A DNA stretch of 64,000 nt. Origin: Pipra filicauda. Its lineage: Eukaryota; Chordata; Aves; Passeriformes; Pipridae. Shown piece after piece: positions 47,741 to 61,539 of this stretch. The notes below the pieces were generated by a model that was not told where the DNA came from, did no database searches, and saw only the letters and a program-made list of their open reading frames with translations. Numbering within the stretch: the first letter of the stretch is position 1; each line of letters begins with the position of its first letter. Position numbers and translations under genes: made by a program. The stretch is taken from NCBI RefSeq assembly GCF_003945595.2, contig NW_024104522.1, positions 62,001 through 126,000 of the forward strand, given 5' to 3'.

Positions 47741-50716
47741 CAAATCAGAAAGGATTACACACCAGCAACAAACTAGTTTAAAAACCCACTCTGATGGCAT
47801 TTTTTTAAACTGCACCAGATGAAAGAGAAAAACCTGGAAAGTCCCAACTCTTTTAGCCAAATTATGAGCATCACAAAAGGCAGTGAGAGGCAGTTCACAA
47901 ATTCCACTCTGCCACTGCCATCATGAGTTACCAACTTGTAATTTTGTAGAGATTTCACCAAAGCCATGGGCAACATCAGCCTGGCCTGAAAATCACCAAA
48001 GCTCACAAATCTCTAAAGCCTCAAAATCTCCAAAGCTTTGTATTTGTCTGAGATTTCTGCTCTTCCTCACCTTGCAGCGGGATTTGTCTTTTCCTTCACA
48101 CCACACAAACAACGCACAGAACATGTTTTGAATGCCCTGTGCATTGAGTTAGGACAGGACAGTCTCATCCCTAGGGGTACAGGGAAGCTGTGGTGCATGT
48201 GCCCTGTCAGGGAAGCACAGCCCAAAGCAACACCAGCCACACTCTGAAATGCAGAGCTCCCCTGTGCACAGAGCAGCATGAGGTCTATGAGCTCACTCAA
48301 CATAAGACTCCAGTTTGCATGATTGCAAGATGGATTTTCACCTGTTTTGCAAAGTGAATCCAAAAAGCATTAGTTTTTAACACTTTAGTTATGTTTGACC
48401 AAATCCCAAACCTTTTGTTTTGAGTATTTGGTGACTAGCCAAATTAGCAAACATGGAACAGCTCCACAAACACAGACCAGGTCACTGAGGGAGCTTGGGA
48501 AAACTGCAAAACCCAGACATGCACGAGGCACAGCCCATCCATCCTCCCTCTCTAGGTGGTATAGAGCACTCTTCTACTGGATGTGCTTCCTGAAGGACAG
48601 AGAGAGCTGCTGTCAGGTGAGGATTTCAGGGTCTGGCTCATCAAATTCCAGCAGTGACCACCCTCGTAACCCAAAACAGCTGCTGTGTTTATAGTAAACA
48701 TAAATGATAACTGGGTGGCCTTTGAAGCCCCCATGTCCAGTGCTGGTAATTATGGACAAGTGGATACAGCAATGATGATCCAGAGATTCGTTTAATGTTC
48801 AAACGTAATTAGGGCCATTATCAAATTTCTGCCCCTTCAGCAAAAAGGGGGAATGGGGTCAGTCGTCTGAAACCACAGGCAGAAAAGCAAAGGAGGGGTT
48901 TCTTCCCACAGTAAGTCATAGTGGATACAATTCCTAAGTACCACCTGTGCAGTGGATGCCTTTGCCCCAACAGAGGCAGGTGATGATGGAAGGCCCCTTG
49001 GGCACACCAGCCAAATGGATTCAACACCAGGGCCTCCCACAGAGCTGTCCCAGCCCCTGTCCCTTGGGTCCGGGAGACAGGGTAGTTCAAACACCAAATG
49101 CATGTCTCGGAATGTCACTTCTCGAGAGAGGGGAGGGGGCAGAGGCAGCATTACTAATTGAAGGAGGTATTGCTGTGTGCACTGGGCAGCCTTACCCCCC
49201 ACAGTGCCACCCTACCCCGACCCATGGGGACTGGTTTGAGGGATGCTCTCCTCCCTTCTCCCAAACACTCCAGCTTTATGGCAGAGGGAAATACCTAGTT
49301 TGCAAAGGGCTATTCCAAACACCAGAGCTGATGAAAAGGTAACTACACACGGCCTTTATGGTGGGAAACTGAAATGACCCGTAGTGAGAATTATCAAACA
49401 AAATCTAACCAAGTATGACAGTGTGAAAGGTTGGAGGGATGGGGGATGAATTTCACCTTTTCGAAGTTGGCAACCTAGTACTAGGATCCATGGAGCATGT
49501 TTATTCCCTAAATAAAACCATATGATTATAGCACATCTAAAAATTCTGCAGAAGCTGGCAGGAGCTGCAAATGCCCAGACCCTTTTCCTACATGATTTTC
49601 TTACTCTACATGCTGGTAGGAAACTATCATCCACTCTGCACAGTGAGGTGAAAAGCACCATCCACAGATACCTGGGCATCCCAAAGGCCTTTTTTATTAT
49701 GCTCTCACATGATTAGCTTTCTTCCCCTCCTTGAAGGGAGAAGACTAAAGATTGGAAAAGAAGCGGCCTGAGGCCTCAAAGTGCGTTGCCGGGCCTGGAG
49801 GACTGGGAGCAATATTCCAGAGCTGCCCTGCACAAACACAGCTTGTTGCTGAGCAGTCTAGGTGTGGATCACCATCCACTTCCTTGCTTGCAGGAGTCCC
49901 TGGCACAGCCTCACAGTGCCAGCAGCACCCCTCCCTCCATCCGAGGAGCAGCTCCAGCGGATCGAGGGGTTGGAGCAATGGGGTAGCTGCTCTCTCAGAA
50001 GCTGCTCCCTAAGGTCAGGGCTGGGGCACAGTGCTGGAGCAGCACTGGGAATGCCTACAGCTCTCTGTTCAGAGGATAAACAGAGGGCTGAAGTCTCTGG
50101 GGTTGTTAATCTGTCACCTTTCCCCAGCACTGAATTAATTTTTTTAATGTGTTTTTAAAAGGAAAATAAATAAAAAGAGAAAATAGAAGACATGATAAAT
50201 GGGTGCCCTTCTATTCCCTTCCTCATGGGGCAATACCACCCAGGTATCTGGCAGGGACAAAATATAAAAAGGTTTCCCTGCCTGCCAGCCCTGAGCTCCA
50301 CTTGGACTGAGAGAAGCCCTAAAAATCTGTGTATCTCAGACTTACTCTTCTCTCCCTGCAGCTACGAGAGCTGCAATGAAGTGGCCCCGCTATTGCCTCT
50401 TCATGAAACTGCACTGCATGAACAGTGCTGCTCAAGTAGAAAGCTGATTTAACACCATGCTAAGCTGTTCCAAGAAGACCCTGAGTTTCCATTGTGCTGC
50501 ACTGACTCTCCTACTAAGAAGTTGTAAGAAAGCATCACATCCCCTGAATCCACCCTGCACAAAGCTTGCAGCTGTTCAAACAGCCCCGTTCCCCAGAGGG
50601 TGCCTCTATGTGCTGCAGAAGGGAGTGTGTGAGGCTGGCAGTGCACTGGGCAGTGCATGGGCCGGGCCCGCGGGACCAGCTCTGACCTGCTGCGAGCCCT
50701 TGACCCTGTCACTGCT

Positions 50717-50752
50717 CCTCCCTGTGCCTCTGCACCTCCCTGTGCCTCTGCT
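50717..50752. repeat. 18-bp tandem duplication, two copies
   Basis: CCTCCCTGTGCCTCTGCA at 50717-50734 is followed by an almost identical 18-bp copy at 50735-50752, with a last-base difference. Local pyrimidine-rich duplication. Confidence 0.9.
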
Positions 50753-51752
50753 CCCTTCACACCACTCTGGCCTCCCTTGTACCCCGTCAGCCCTCGGTGC
50801 TGGCTCTGTCTGCTGCAGCCTCGCACCCATCACACAGGCAGGGGCTGACACCACAAGAGGAACACTTGCTAGCCAGGCTCTGCCCAACTCTTCCCCATGG
50901 AGAGGGAGGGGTTGTCTTTCCACAGCAGTGAAACCAGGTCAGAGCAAGTAGGGACACCGCCCCCACGCATGAACACAGACTGCATGGCACACAAACCCTG
51001 CCAGGCGCTGCCATCTCATCGCTGAGGTCACTGCTCCCACCGCAGGGAAGGCCTTCAGAACCCAGTGCCTCTGCAGCCAGCTGCTTTGGCCTTCTGGATC
51101 AGAGGTGCTTTAGGAAGGGTATTGCCACAGGAAAACTTCCAGAGTTTCCATCATTCTAATAATCTTCCTTGAAAATATGACTGAAGTAAAGCAAGCAATT
51201 GGCAGTATGTGACAGGAGAGGAATACGCTCCAGAGGCTGCTGGAGTGCACACAATCCTGGTGACACCAGTGGTCTTTGGAGCACAGGCCATCTCAGCTGG
51301 ATTGTCTGCTCGCTTCCTAACACAACTGTCTTTAACCAGGCTGGAGCAAAAGGTAAACACCACTTCAACCCCTGCAAAGAGCACCTCCATATGTGCACTG
51401 ACGACTGACAGAGCCAATGTTTACTTGAGGCTCAAGCCAATTACTGCCAAAGACACACCAACAGGAGCTGGTTCAGCAGGAGACATGCAAATGCATTCTG
51501 CAGCACGGGGTTCCGGGAGCACGTGGAGGCTGCACACCATGTGGGGCTCCTCTGAACACACCTGGAATCATCTCTAGCCCAATATTTACCTTCCTGAAGA
51601 GAGCAGAGACCAGCCACCCAACAGCACCTGCCTGCTGTACGAAGCAGTGGAGCTGCTTCCTCTCTGTTTTGTTGTGAAAGGGGAAGGGGGGCAGCTAATA
51701 ATTTCTTTTCTGTAGCTGTATCACACAAGTAATCAAACAACTGTTGAAAGCT

Positions 51753-51781
51753 GGGAAGGGAGGCGTTGGGGCTGGAGGGGG
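51753..51781 (+). other. G-quadruplex motif (plus strand)
   Basis: GGG, GGG, GGGG and GGGGG runs are separated by loops AA, AGGCGTT and CTGGA (2, 7 and 5 bases), which meets the canonical rule. The surrounding sequence is purine-rich. No promoter or gene is recognised beside it. Confidence 0.7.
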
Positions 51782-54700
51782 AAAAGGACTGTGTGTTAGC
51801 CTAAGTGATAAGCTGTGCCCAGCCACAGCCCAGCCTGCCTCGAAGGCAGGGTGATGGGCATGTGGGTTTGTTCTTAGCAGTTCACCTGCTGCTGGCTTTC
51901 AGCACTTTTTATTCAGTTGTTCTGTTTACCTGGGAGGCCCATTGCCATCGCCTCCGTGCTGCCAGCGCGGCTCAGGTGCGAGCGGCGCAGGGCACTGGGG
52001 GTGCAGCCACCGCAGGGTCCGGGCATGGGAGGGGCTCCTGCTCCGCTGCCCGTGGAGATCGTGTCCTCTGCTGAGAGCGACCAAAGCAGGCCAACAGACA
52101 GGCTGGGCAGCCTGCCTCCTCCTCGGGACTTGTGCTGCGTGGGGCACCCAGAGCAGTACAAACACATCCAATATCCAGTAATGAAGCTGGAGCAGACTCG
52201 GCGGGTCTGAGTGCCTCTTGATGACAGGTCCTGTTGTGGGGTACTGCATGAATGGAGGTGCTAAGCACGGCCACTGTTTGCAAGGAAGTTTCAAAAAGAT
52301 TGCTTTCCATCTTTTGAGCTCCTATTTTCAGATGGAAAAATCCTGCCCAGTTGAGCTCAAAACGTTTTCATGGGATTTTTGGACCACCGTCCCAATTACA
52401 CACAACACAGGCTCCACACCCAGGGGAAGGCACCCTGCCTAACTTAATTTTTACAAAGTGCCCAGGAAGGTGAAAAAAAAACCCATCCAAAGGTCTTTCT
52501 CCCACTTGCTTACGTGTCCTTAAGAAGGTTTTCACTAAAACACAAAGAATCATCTTTCAGTGTGAACACATCACCTGCTTCCCTTGAATTTACTCCCAGT
52601 GTACCATCAGGGCACAGTCACATTATTTATTCTGCTACACAAAATAAGCCAAATTTTGTATATAAAATCCACAAATAGTACATTTTCCTGATCATTTTAG
52701 AAGGTCTTCTCTGTACCTTCTCCAGTTGGAATATACCTATTCTGGGTGTGGGTCAACCAATACTGACCACGCTATTAAAGATGGGATTTCCCACACCTTC
52801 TAGATGGCATTGACACTTCCCTAGTCCTGCTGGGAACTGCTTCCCAGATGCCCCCAGGAATAACAGTTGCCCATTTCATGGTGACACTGCACTGGTGGTT
52901 TGAGAGAGAGCTGCAGCAGCAAGCACAGGCTGCCAGCACTGCAGCCCCAACCAGTGCCTTAGTGGCACCTCGGTCACCACTTGGCTCTTCTGCCTGTGCC
53001 CTGGGCACTGTGGCTGTTCTGCCCGTGGCTGCAGCACAGGAGGGGCTGGTGCTGGGGCCTCCTGCTCAGAGCTCAGTCCTGTGGCAGCCCAGCCACTCCA
53101 GTGCAGCTGCCAAGCCTCAGAGCTGGCCCCGAGAGCCTTGACATGGGTTTTAGTGGGATTTACTGCACCGAAATGCACAAAATTTTGTTGCCTTTAGGAT
53201 TAGCCCCTTCATTTACACATACAGTAGGACATGCTGTCTGGGTCTGCTTCCCTGCATATGGCACTCAGTCCTTCAGTTACTTCCAAAAGGATTTCTGCCT
53301 GCAGGACACCCACAATTTTAATTCCTTCTATCAGCAGCCATTGCAGCTGGGCAGTTTTCAAGTGTTACTGGAGCAAGGACCATCAGCAATTTCAGCACAG
53401 TCAACCTAGCTTGGATTAATTTGTACTGATTATGAATGACCCTGGGTCTATGGATACAGATTAGTGTTACCACAGTACAGGATTTTTATAGCGCTCTTTG
53501 AACTAAAATGTAATAATTTCATCAGAAATGTTCTAACTTTCCATTCCAAAAGGTAAATAACAAGGTTGGGGCAAGGTGGGCTGAGCTGTGGCCCCCGAGC
53601 CTGCTCAGGGAGCACAGCGGGCCCGCAGGGCAGCGGCCGCAAGAATAACAGATAAACACGCTCGCCTCACGAGCCACTGGGCACTGTATTTCTTCTGATG
53701 AGAAGCATCCATTATTCTTCCCTCCGCCTCCCTGTGTCACATTAGGGAGAGGTGCTACAAAGGCAGCCAGGGGACAGGTTTATTTACTCCCAGCCGCGCT
53801 GCACGGCACCCAGGGCACTCGTATTGGTTACCCATGACCCCGGGTCTGCCATCACGGGCTAATGTCTGCAGCCCTCTGACCTCCGGAAGCGCTCAAGGAA
53901 GAGCTGCAGTAAATCAGAGCAGCACTTGGTGTGGAGGAAGAAAGTCCCTCCTTATCAATCTGCCAGCAGGACAGGAAGGAGCCCGGCTGGGCTGCTGAGG
54001 GGGGGCGTGCTCTCGGCTGCTCCGAGAGCGGCCCTTGGCCGTGCCCGTTGGCACCAGGGGCTGTAAGAGCAGAGTCCGGGGCAGGGAGCCAGGCTGTGCC
54101 CCTGCACTGCCAGGGGAGATCCCAGCCACTCCTGCACAGGGCAGTCCTGTGCTCCAGCCCGCTCTGGAGATGTCTGTGAAGGGCACTGGGATGCCTGGCC
54201 CCACACACTGGCTCTGTGGGGAAGGAGGGCTGTGTGTCAGGAGCCTGCACTAAGGTCTGCAACCAGTCCTCACCAGAGGATACCAACAGCCTGTGCAGTC
54301 TCAGCAAATTAGTCACTGTGGAGGTAACCGAGGATGCCACTAAACACCCTGTGTGCCAGAGCACGGGAAATCCCAGGAGGAAGCGATAATGTAACCACAA
54401 AACACCCCACTGCCAAATCCTCCTCACCACCAGCAGTGCTCCCCAGGAGGGTGGGAACACGCAGATGTGCCACAGATGGAGCCCCAGAGGAGGGCACAGG
54501 GCGGGGAGAGAGTCAGGGAACAAAGCTCCTCTGTGCCGGCCCTGCAACCAGCAGGGCAGCTCCAAACCAGGAACACCAGCTCTCAGGGAGGCCCGAAGAG
54601 CACTGGGATGGGACCTGGTACTTCCCTGATCTGGACGGGCACTGAAGGGCTGAGGATGAAGGTCTGCCAGTGAAATGCACAACTTAGCTCTTATAATCAA

Positions 54701-55245
54701 GGCAAGAGGACCCTGGAGAGCGAAAAAAGCAAAGGTGGCAATATCAGATCCCTGTCTCAAAGACAATCCTATAAATCATACAGAAAAAAAATAGTAATTT
54801 TTTTGGAATTTTGCTGTCCTAGAAGCAAATGAAAAAGCAGCTGATCAGCCTGCTCAGGTCTGAGGAAGGCTTGAAGATCCTACATCCCATCCCATCCTTC
54901 ATCCCAAGAGCAGGAACACCACCCAACATAAAAAGCAAGGGAAGAAAAGAGAACAAAGGGATTTTTAATGTAATCAAATGTGTCATGTGCCTGAGAAGTA
55001 TTCTGCTTCGTCATATACACGTCTACAGAGATCGCTTTGTATGTATTTTTTCCTTCTGCCTGTCTCCAGAACAAACACTGCAATTCTACTCTCCCATAAC
55101 TGTTTTTTGGCTCCTTCCACACATTCCAGTACAGCAGCATCACAGATCCACTACAAGAAGGACTTACTCCACCAGCTGAGGTAGCTCACTGCCAGATCAG
55201 CACTGTCCTCTACTGCGTGAGGAGTGGCTCTTTGGGGGAAGAAAG

Positions 55246-55273
55246 ACATCCAGAACATCCAGAAACATCCAGA
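55246..55273. repeat. Short tandem repeat (ACATCCAGAA), three copies
   Basis: ACATCCAGA occurs three times in a row (55246, 55255 and 55265) with one-base length drift. Short simple repeat without evident role. Confidence 0.85.
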
Positions 55274-58200
55274 AAAAGGAGAAGCTCCAGCCTGCAGGAT
55301 ATAGGAAATACTACCAAAAAAGAATGCCATTCTTCTGGCACAGCTTAAGTCCAAGCCATACAAGAAGCAGGGCCAAGGGTGCAGAATCTCCTCCTAATGA
55401 CAGCTTGATACATCACCTGGAGAGGTTTTTGTGGCACATTTCAGACACAATTTTCCACTACATAAGGATCAGTGAGGGTTTTTAACATGTAAATATTAGG
55501 CCCAACCAGCCACACAAACACAGAGACTGCAGAAGAGTATGTTTCCATACAGGCAATGCAAGAAGGATTTTTTTAAAAAGAATTAGCAGCATCCATTGGG
55601 AGCCTGGATTCCCAAGTCAACTTGAACACAGGAAAGGTGACAGCTCTTTTCTCCTCATCTCTGTTTAACTGCTTGTTTGCTGTTTACTTGGCGCTACAGA
55701 AGTACCAAACCATCAGATCCAGTCCTGTCAATTCTGTCACTGTTCATGTGACAACTGTCCCTCTTCCACATGATGATAAGGACTTGGAAAGTCACTGGGC
55801 ATTTCAGCTTCCTTCCTGCTTCTCTCAACAGCTACACAAGTGATGTCAACACGTACAGAACAATAGTGTATCGTGAGCTGATAAGCACAGTGTCCACAGG
55901 GCAGTTCCCAAAAAGAGACTTGTATGCATTAAAAATGCGAAGAATCCATATTTCTCATGGAGATAAGGGAGCTCGGTTCTTTTATTGCTTTTAATACATT
56001 TTTTGCTCTGTTCTTTTTACACTGAAGGTCCTGGGTGTTAAGAAACGATGCAGATGGATCTTGCAAAACAGAAAGCTAAGCTAGGCAGACCTGAGCTTTC
56101 TGAAGAGAAAGCTGAGCTGTCCCACAGCTGTGTCTCACAGGTCACAGTCATCAGGGCCTTTCCCTTCTGCTAAGCCTGAAGGAAGGAGCAGGACCACAGC
56201 CCAGCTCACCCCTCCAAATGCACCCACACACTGTGACACACTTCAAGCCATACACCAATTTCTTATGCTCATACACCAATTAATGTGTAATGATAACTTG
56301 TCTCAGTGCTACAAAACTTTCTCTACAAATCTATCATAGGATAAATCACAACAACATATGGTGTTCTTAAGAGGTTTCTTGATTTTTAGTTTATCTTTCT
56401 CAATGCAAACGTGAATTCAAATATTTCTCTAACAAAAAACAAAATAAAGCACAAATACAAACCCAATGTTATTTTTTGTGGGGCAGACATTTAATGCCAG
56501 GTTCATATTGTGGCAGTTTAAAATCCTGGCACTGCCCCCTAAGACACTGTCTGAAATAAAATAAAAATTGTGACAAGTCTGTACCCGAAGGAAAGTGTAA
56601 CCAAGGCAAGGGTCCCTTCAGTCCTGCTCCCCAAGCACTGCTTAAAGCTGCCCCCTCCTTTGGTTTGAAAGGAGCAGTTTTCTGTCACGAGCACACCCAT
56701 CTATCAGCCAGAACAGACACGGGGGCACCTCAACACCAGGGGCACAACAGCAGCCTGTGCTTCAGTATTACAGGTCTCTAAAATAGGAATAAATATGACT
56801 CGTGTGTGCAAGGAAGCTTTGCTATAAATATGAACAGGCTGAATTGAGAGCTTTGAAAACGTGATAGTGCCAGTGAAATCCTGCTGCTATGAAGACAACC
56901 AGACTTTGCTCCCTCCCATACTAAATCATTTTAAAACCTGTTTGCTGACTGTTTTTATAGTTACTGTAAAGTGAGAAAACTTCCAAATTCACACTTCCCC
57001 TAGTATTTTTTGCCACAGAGAATCTTTCTGCAATTAGTCTGGTTTGTAATGGAAAACAGATGAAAGGAGAAATTAAATCAAAACCTTGCCTCATAACCAA
57101 GGTGTTTTCATGCCATGCATCCCAAGAAGTTTTCCCAAAATCAACAACATTAAATTAAAAGCTCAAATATTTCTACCAGACCCAACAAATGCAGATTAAG
57201 CCTAAATTTAAATGGAAAGTGAAAAGATTTTTCCTTCTTCTCACCTGCCAAGTCTTCAAAGTTCAGGGCTCTGTGTTTCTCTTTCAACACTTACCAGCAG
57301 AAACACCTAGGGTTGAGTGGAGAGATTTCCTCCTCACACTGGCATTATTCATTATTGCTGAAGTGTCGACAAATGTGTTCAACACTACACAATGCACACA
57401 AACAGAGAGTCCCTGCCCCAGCCACTCTGCAGTCTGAGGCTCTTATCTGTGCTCTGTTTTGGTGTATCACCACGAATTTCAACAGGGCACCAGATGAGCC
57501 CAATCCACCTTCCACCAGCAGTTTTCCACTGTGTTTAACAGGAGCTGGAACAGCCCCAGTCAGACTAAGTTATAGAATTAGCTATTGCAGGAGAGAGCAG
57601 AGTTCTTGGCATGTCTGCAAACAGCAAAAAACCCTGATTCTCGACAGTTTTGTTTTAAATTAAGTGTATATTTGAATGTTTTCACACATAATACATTTTG
57701 AGAACTTAAAGAACTCCCTTTGACTGTGTCTTTCAACCCCAACAGTGCTGCAGATCAACCAGCAGTAGGCAATTTTGAACCAAGACAGGCTGGCAGCTAC
57801 AGTAACAGCTCCAGCTGGTGGAAGTCGGTGAAAGTTTTGGTTTATTTTGTGCTAAGCTTTCTGCCAAGACATTTCACACACTGCAAGTGTGTATTTTCTC
57901 TTACATTTCTGAGAGCCTCCAAGTGTTCCTGCAAATAGCTTCAGAAATTTATTCCAAATTCAAACTGCCTCAATTTCTGCACATCCAAACCTCTGCACTG
58001 AGCTGCTCTGGGTGCCTTTCCCAGCTGTCCCTCGGGGCAGAGAACGCAGAGTCCCACAGCCCTGGGCACTCACACACACAAGGCAACACCCCACTCCCAC
58101 CCCGAGGGTCACGTGAGGGCAGCACCAACTGGAGATATTGCCCTGCTGCTTTATGCCCTACCTGGGGCATGGGCCTGTCAACATCCCTGTGTAAGCCAGA

Positions 58201-58400
58201 CTTGATCTAAGTGTGATCATTAATTATTGCAGTTCAAGCAGCGTTTGGATCCACAAGTGAAACACATTCTGGCTAAAGGCAGAACAGACATAACTGTGAC
58301 CAGGGAAAGCAGCATCTGTAAACCACAGCACGCCCTCATCACTATTGCCCCATGCCAAGGCCCAGCCTGGCACAGCCCAATGCCAAAGGCCACAGCTCCC

Positions 58401-58594
58401 GAGAGCCAGGCCCTGGCACCCCATAACCACACCAACGAGAGCAGGGCCCTGGCACCCCATAACCACACCAATGAGAGCAGGGCCCTGGCACCCCATAACC
58501 ACACCAATGAGAGCAGGGCCCTGGCACCCCATAACCACACCAACAACAGCAGGGCCCTGGCACCCCATAACCACACCAACAACAGCAGGGCCCT
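58401..58594. repeat. 36-bp minisatellite, about 5.4 copies
   Basis: Units begin at 58401, 58437, 58473, 58509, 58545 and (partial) 58581. Each contains GGGCCCTGGCACCCCATAAC followed by CACACCAA. The copies differ mainly at two short sites (ACGAGAGC, ATGAGAGC, ACAACAGC), which gives an ordered series from left to right. Because 36 is a multiple of three and the unit lacks stops in most frames, open frames run through on both strands. These include a 227-codon plus-strand frame at 58227-58910 with a 12-residue His/Asn/Ala-rich repeat, and hydrophobic Leu/Trp-rich repeats on the minus strand. I regard these as by-products. A decayed partial unit (CCCATAACCACATCAA) follows near 58617. Confidence 0.97.
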
Positions 58595-61539
58595 CACTGG
58601 TGTGGTAATGCATCAACCCATAACCACATCAAGGTCAGACCAGGATAATGGCAAAGGGCTGAGAGAGCTCCAGAGCCCACAGAGCACCTCCCAGGTCACA
58701 GGACCCACCCAGAACCCTCTCCAGCCTACCTGGTGCCGTTTTCTGGCCAGGAGGGGTCCCCAGGGGTGCTGCTGCTCACAGCCCTTCGCTGGCCGGCTCT
58801 CTCCTCCAAACAGGACATGGCCCCAGCTGCTGAGAACACCCAGGCGAGGTGTCCAGTGCTCCTCTCCTCTCGTCCTTCAGCTTAGAAGGGCCCCTTGCAG
58901 TTCTCCCTGATTTCTCAGAGATGTCCTCCTCTCTCCAAGATGGGAAGTCCAAGGGGTTTCCATCCTCTTCCACAACTGCTTGGCTCAGTCACTCTGGAAA
59001 GCAAAAATCAACATCATGAGACTTGTGTGCAACAGAACAGCCAAGCAGTTTTTACCATAAAGAGTGAAAGTACTGCAAAAGTTTGCTCTGACAATTGTCA
59101 TGGTCAACCCAAGCAAATTGCTCTCTGATCCTTTTTAATGGCATTTTTTTCCTTCTATTTCATGGATATTTTCAAAAGTTCCAAAACAAATGTAGGCATA
59201 AATAGCTGTAATCAGAAAGTATTCAGTCTATTTACCTGGAAACACTGCTTGGGGATTTAATAAGGTAACTACTTGTCTATGGTGTGCCAAAATACTTAAT
59301 TTCCTGAACAAAGCTTTTTAGTACTTATTAAAGTTTTAGCTTGTACTTAACTTCCTTATTTTGAAAAGCTTTCTCAGTCTCTTTCTGTGGTGCAGCATCA
59401 CCCCAGTGATCCCACACTCCACGCAGAGCTGACAGGACCAGACGCAGTGCTCAGCTGTATAATTCAAGATAATCTCTTTCCACCCTATACATCTCTTTTT
59501 ACTGTGGAACCACTCTGGGATACAAGCCTCAGATCAGATGGGTTATTTGGATAAAAAAGGGGGTTTTTTGTCACGTCTTTCAAAGGGGAATGGAGTGTTC
59601 CAGGATGCACTAGTTTTAGGCTATTGTGAAAATGGGATCCCCAGTGAGGGCCAAATGCAAGCTCGCTTTCTGAATGCTTATAAAATTTTGGATACCCAGG
59701 CTCAGAGCACAAGTCCCAGTTCTATACAGAAGCTGCTTTCAGCTCGAAGGAAATAAGAATTCCTGGGAAACCAAAGACTAGCTGATTTTCTTTATAAAAC
59801 CTGAAAAGTCTTTGGACAACAGACTTACATGATCTACACTTTGACCATCTAGAAATAACCTCCTCTTGCTCCCTTGTCTCCTACCTTCCACTCACCCATT
59901 TCCCATAAAGTCGTTTCCAGACACAATTGATTCGAAAACTCAGATTATTCTGTTAAAATTGCTGACTTTGTACTTGGGACCCTGAGCCAGATTGGGACAA
60001 TCCCCTCAGGTCCCTTCTCCAGCTAATTTGTAGCAATTTTTGTTGAGACAAGGAGTCACGGTCTGTAAAAGGCTTGCTGTCAGCCTCTCATAAAACCCCA
60101 GCACCCTGTCAGAGGAGGGATGGAGCCTGGGAAGAAAGTTTCAGCAGCAATCAGCTGGTTTCCAGATGGGTGGCCTTCTACACGCTGTCCAATCCCACAG
60201 GCCCGATAAACCAGCCCTGATTTTGCACTTTAAAAAAACAAAGATACAAACCCTCCTCTACTCTCAGCTAGGGTTTTATAAACATGCTCCCAGCCTCTGT
60301 GTCAAATTTATTAGGAAGAAATGCATTCTGCCATCTCTCCTTGCTTGCATGTGGCCAGCCCCTTCTGCTCCAGTTCCTCACTTTTACGTGGGGTGGAGAG
60401 ACTTGCATCGTGATTTACATCCTTCGGGGTTGTTTTCCCATCAGAAACAAAGAAGGGGGCAAACAAGTCAGAAAGTTGAGGGATTGGCCTCCAAGGTATA
60501 AAACCACCCACATCAGGCAGTGTTTGTTCTCAGTCTGGCATAAATTCTCCTGTTCTGTCCTCTCTGCCTTACCAAACCAAGAGAGCTCACGACTGAGGAT
60601 GTGAAGGTTGATCAGCAGTGCCTGCAGTCAGAAAATGGCACAATTCCAGCCAGCTGAGCATCCTGCCTCTGGAACAGCACTGCCACAGTGCTGCTGCTCT
60701 GGGGGCTGGCCTCACACCCACTGCACTCACCTGCACCTACACATCCTGACTTCAGTTCCCTCCTAGGCAGGGAAATCTCCACCAGCCTCTAGACTAGTAT
60801 TTATTCGGCTGTTATGTCTGTCTGTCTATATTAACTGTGACATGCATAATTTTCCCTGTATTTAGCCCAAATTCCCCTTTTACTTTCAGCTCATTACTCT
60901 TACTGGCCTCGCTGGCTCCAGCAGTGCAAAGATTTCCCACCTGGCATTACCCTGAAGGGAGCCAGAGGTGGCTGTTGTGGGTGCTGTGCCTGGCAGAGGT
61001 GTCAGAGCCAATATTCAGGCTTTGGACTTTCCTTATGAAGCTGTAACTTTGAAGCCAACATTGTTTTTCTCTAGTCTCAGTCCATAAACGTTACTACTTC
61101 TGCATAGGAACCATCAGGACTGTTCTCTCAGCTGTCCCACCAGGATGGCAACTCTGATTAGAACTTGCTCAGAGACCCTCAAGAAGTACAAAAATAGAAA
61201 ACATAATCATAGGGGGAGACTGCCTGTCTTCACAAAGAATGAGTAAATGTCATATTTAATCAAGAGGTAGGACTAAATTTTTGAGCATCATATATGTCTG
61301 CTCACTAAAACACATAATTATGGGTGATCCTGGAATCTGAGTATGTACACTTTGCTTTTGTTCTGAAGAAATTAGCAGAAATTATGCTGAGGAACAGACT
61401 TAATTGTAAATATGTGATAATGGTACCACTGATCCCTTCGAGCTCTCTGAGAGATTCACCGTGTGTATGGCTAAGAATGGGGAAGAATGATCTAGCTGAC
61501 AGTGTTTAAATATAGGGTTTTTAAAAGAAAAACTCTTAA
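58595..61539. other. Non-coding stretch, no gene recognised
   Basis: No exon, RNA gene or clear transposon was recognised. An A6-G5-T6 inverted motif lies at 59553-59569. The block 60000-60480 is unique, lacks repeats and has the look of a conserved non-coding element, but carries no motif pattern I can name. AT-rich sequence runs from 61180 up to the LINE relic. Confidence 0.6.

Larger units (their letters stand above)
47231..58400. other. Non-coding stretch, no gene recognised
   Basis: No exon or RNA gene was recognised in these 11 kb. Small CpG clusters occur at 51950-52080 and 53580-53665. A (T/A)-rich dyad lies at 54782-54803. A pyrimidine tract ending in CAG at 50342-50361 looks like a splice acceptor and is discussed as a finding. 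The 304-codon minus-strand frame at 53852-54766 has no domain I know and covers GC-rich sequence. AT-rich unique DNA dominates 55840-57200. Small repeats and two structural motifs are listed separately. Confidence 0.6.

Noticed and set aside
53852..54766. 304-codon minus-strand frame
   Set aside because: It covers GC-rich, stop-poor DNA, has no recognisable domain or signal, and several other frames are open over the same bases.
58227..58910. 227-codon plus-strand frame with a 12-residue repeat
   Set aside because: The repeat is a 36-bp minisatellite read in frame. Opposite-strand frames are open too, and flanking peptide sequence matches no known protein.
59553..59569. A6-G5-T6 inverted repeat as a terminator or RNA polymerase III stop
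   Set aside because: No promoter boxes or small-RNA-like sequence precede it, and such homopolymer pairs are common in AT-rich DNA.
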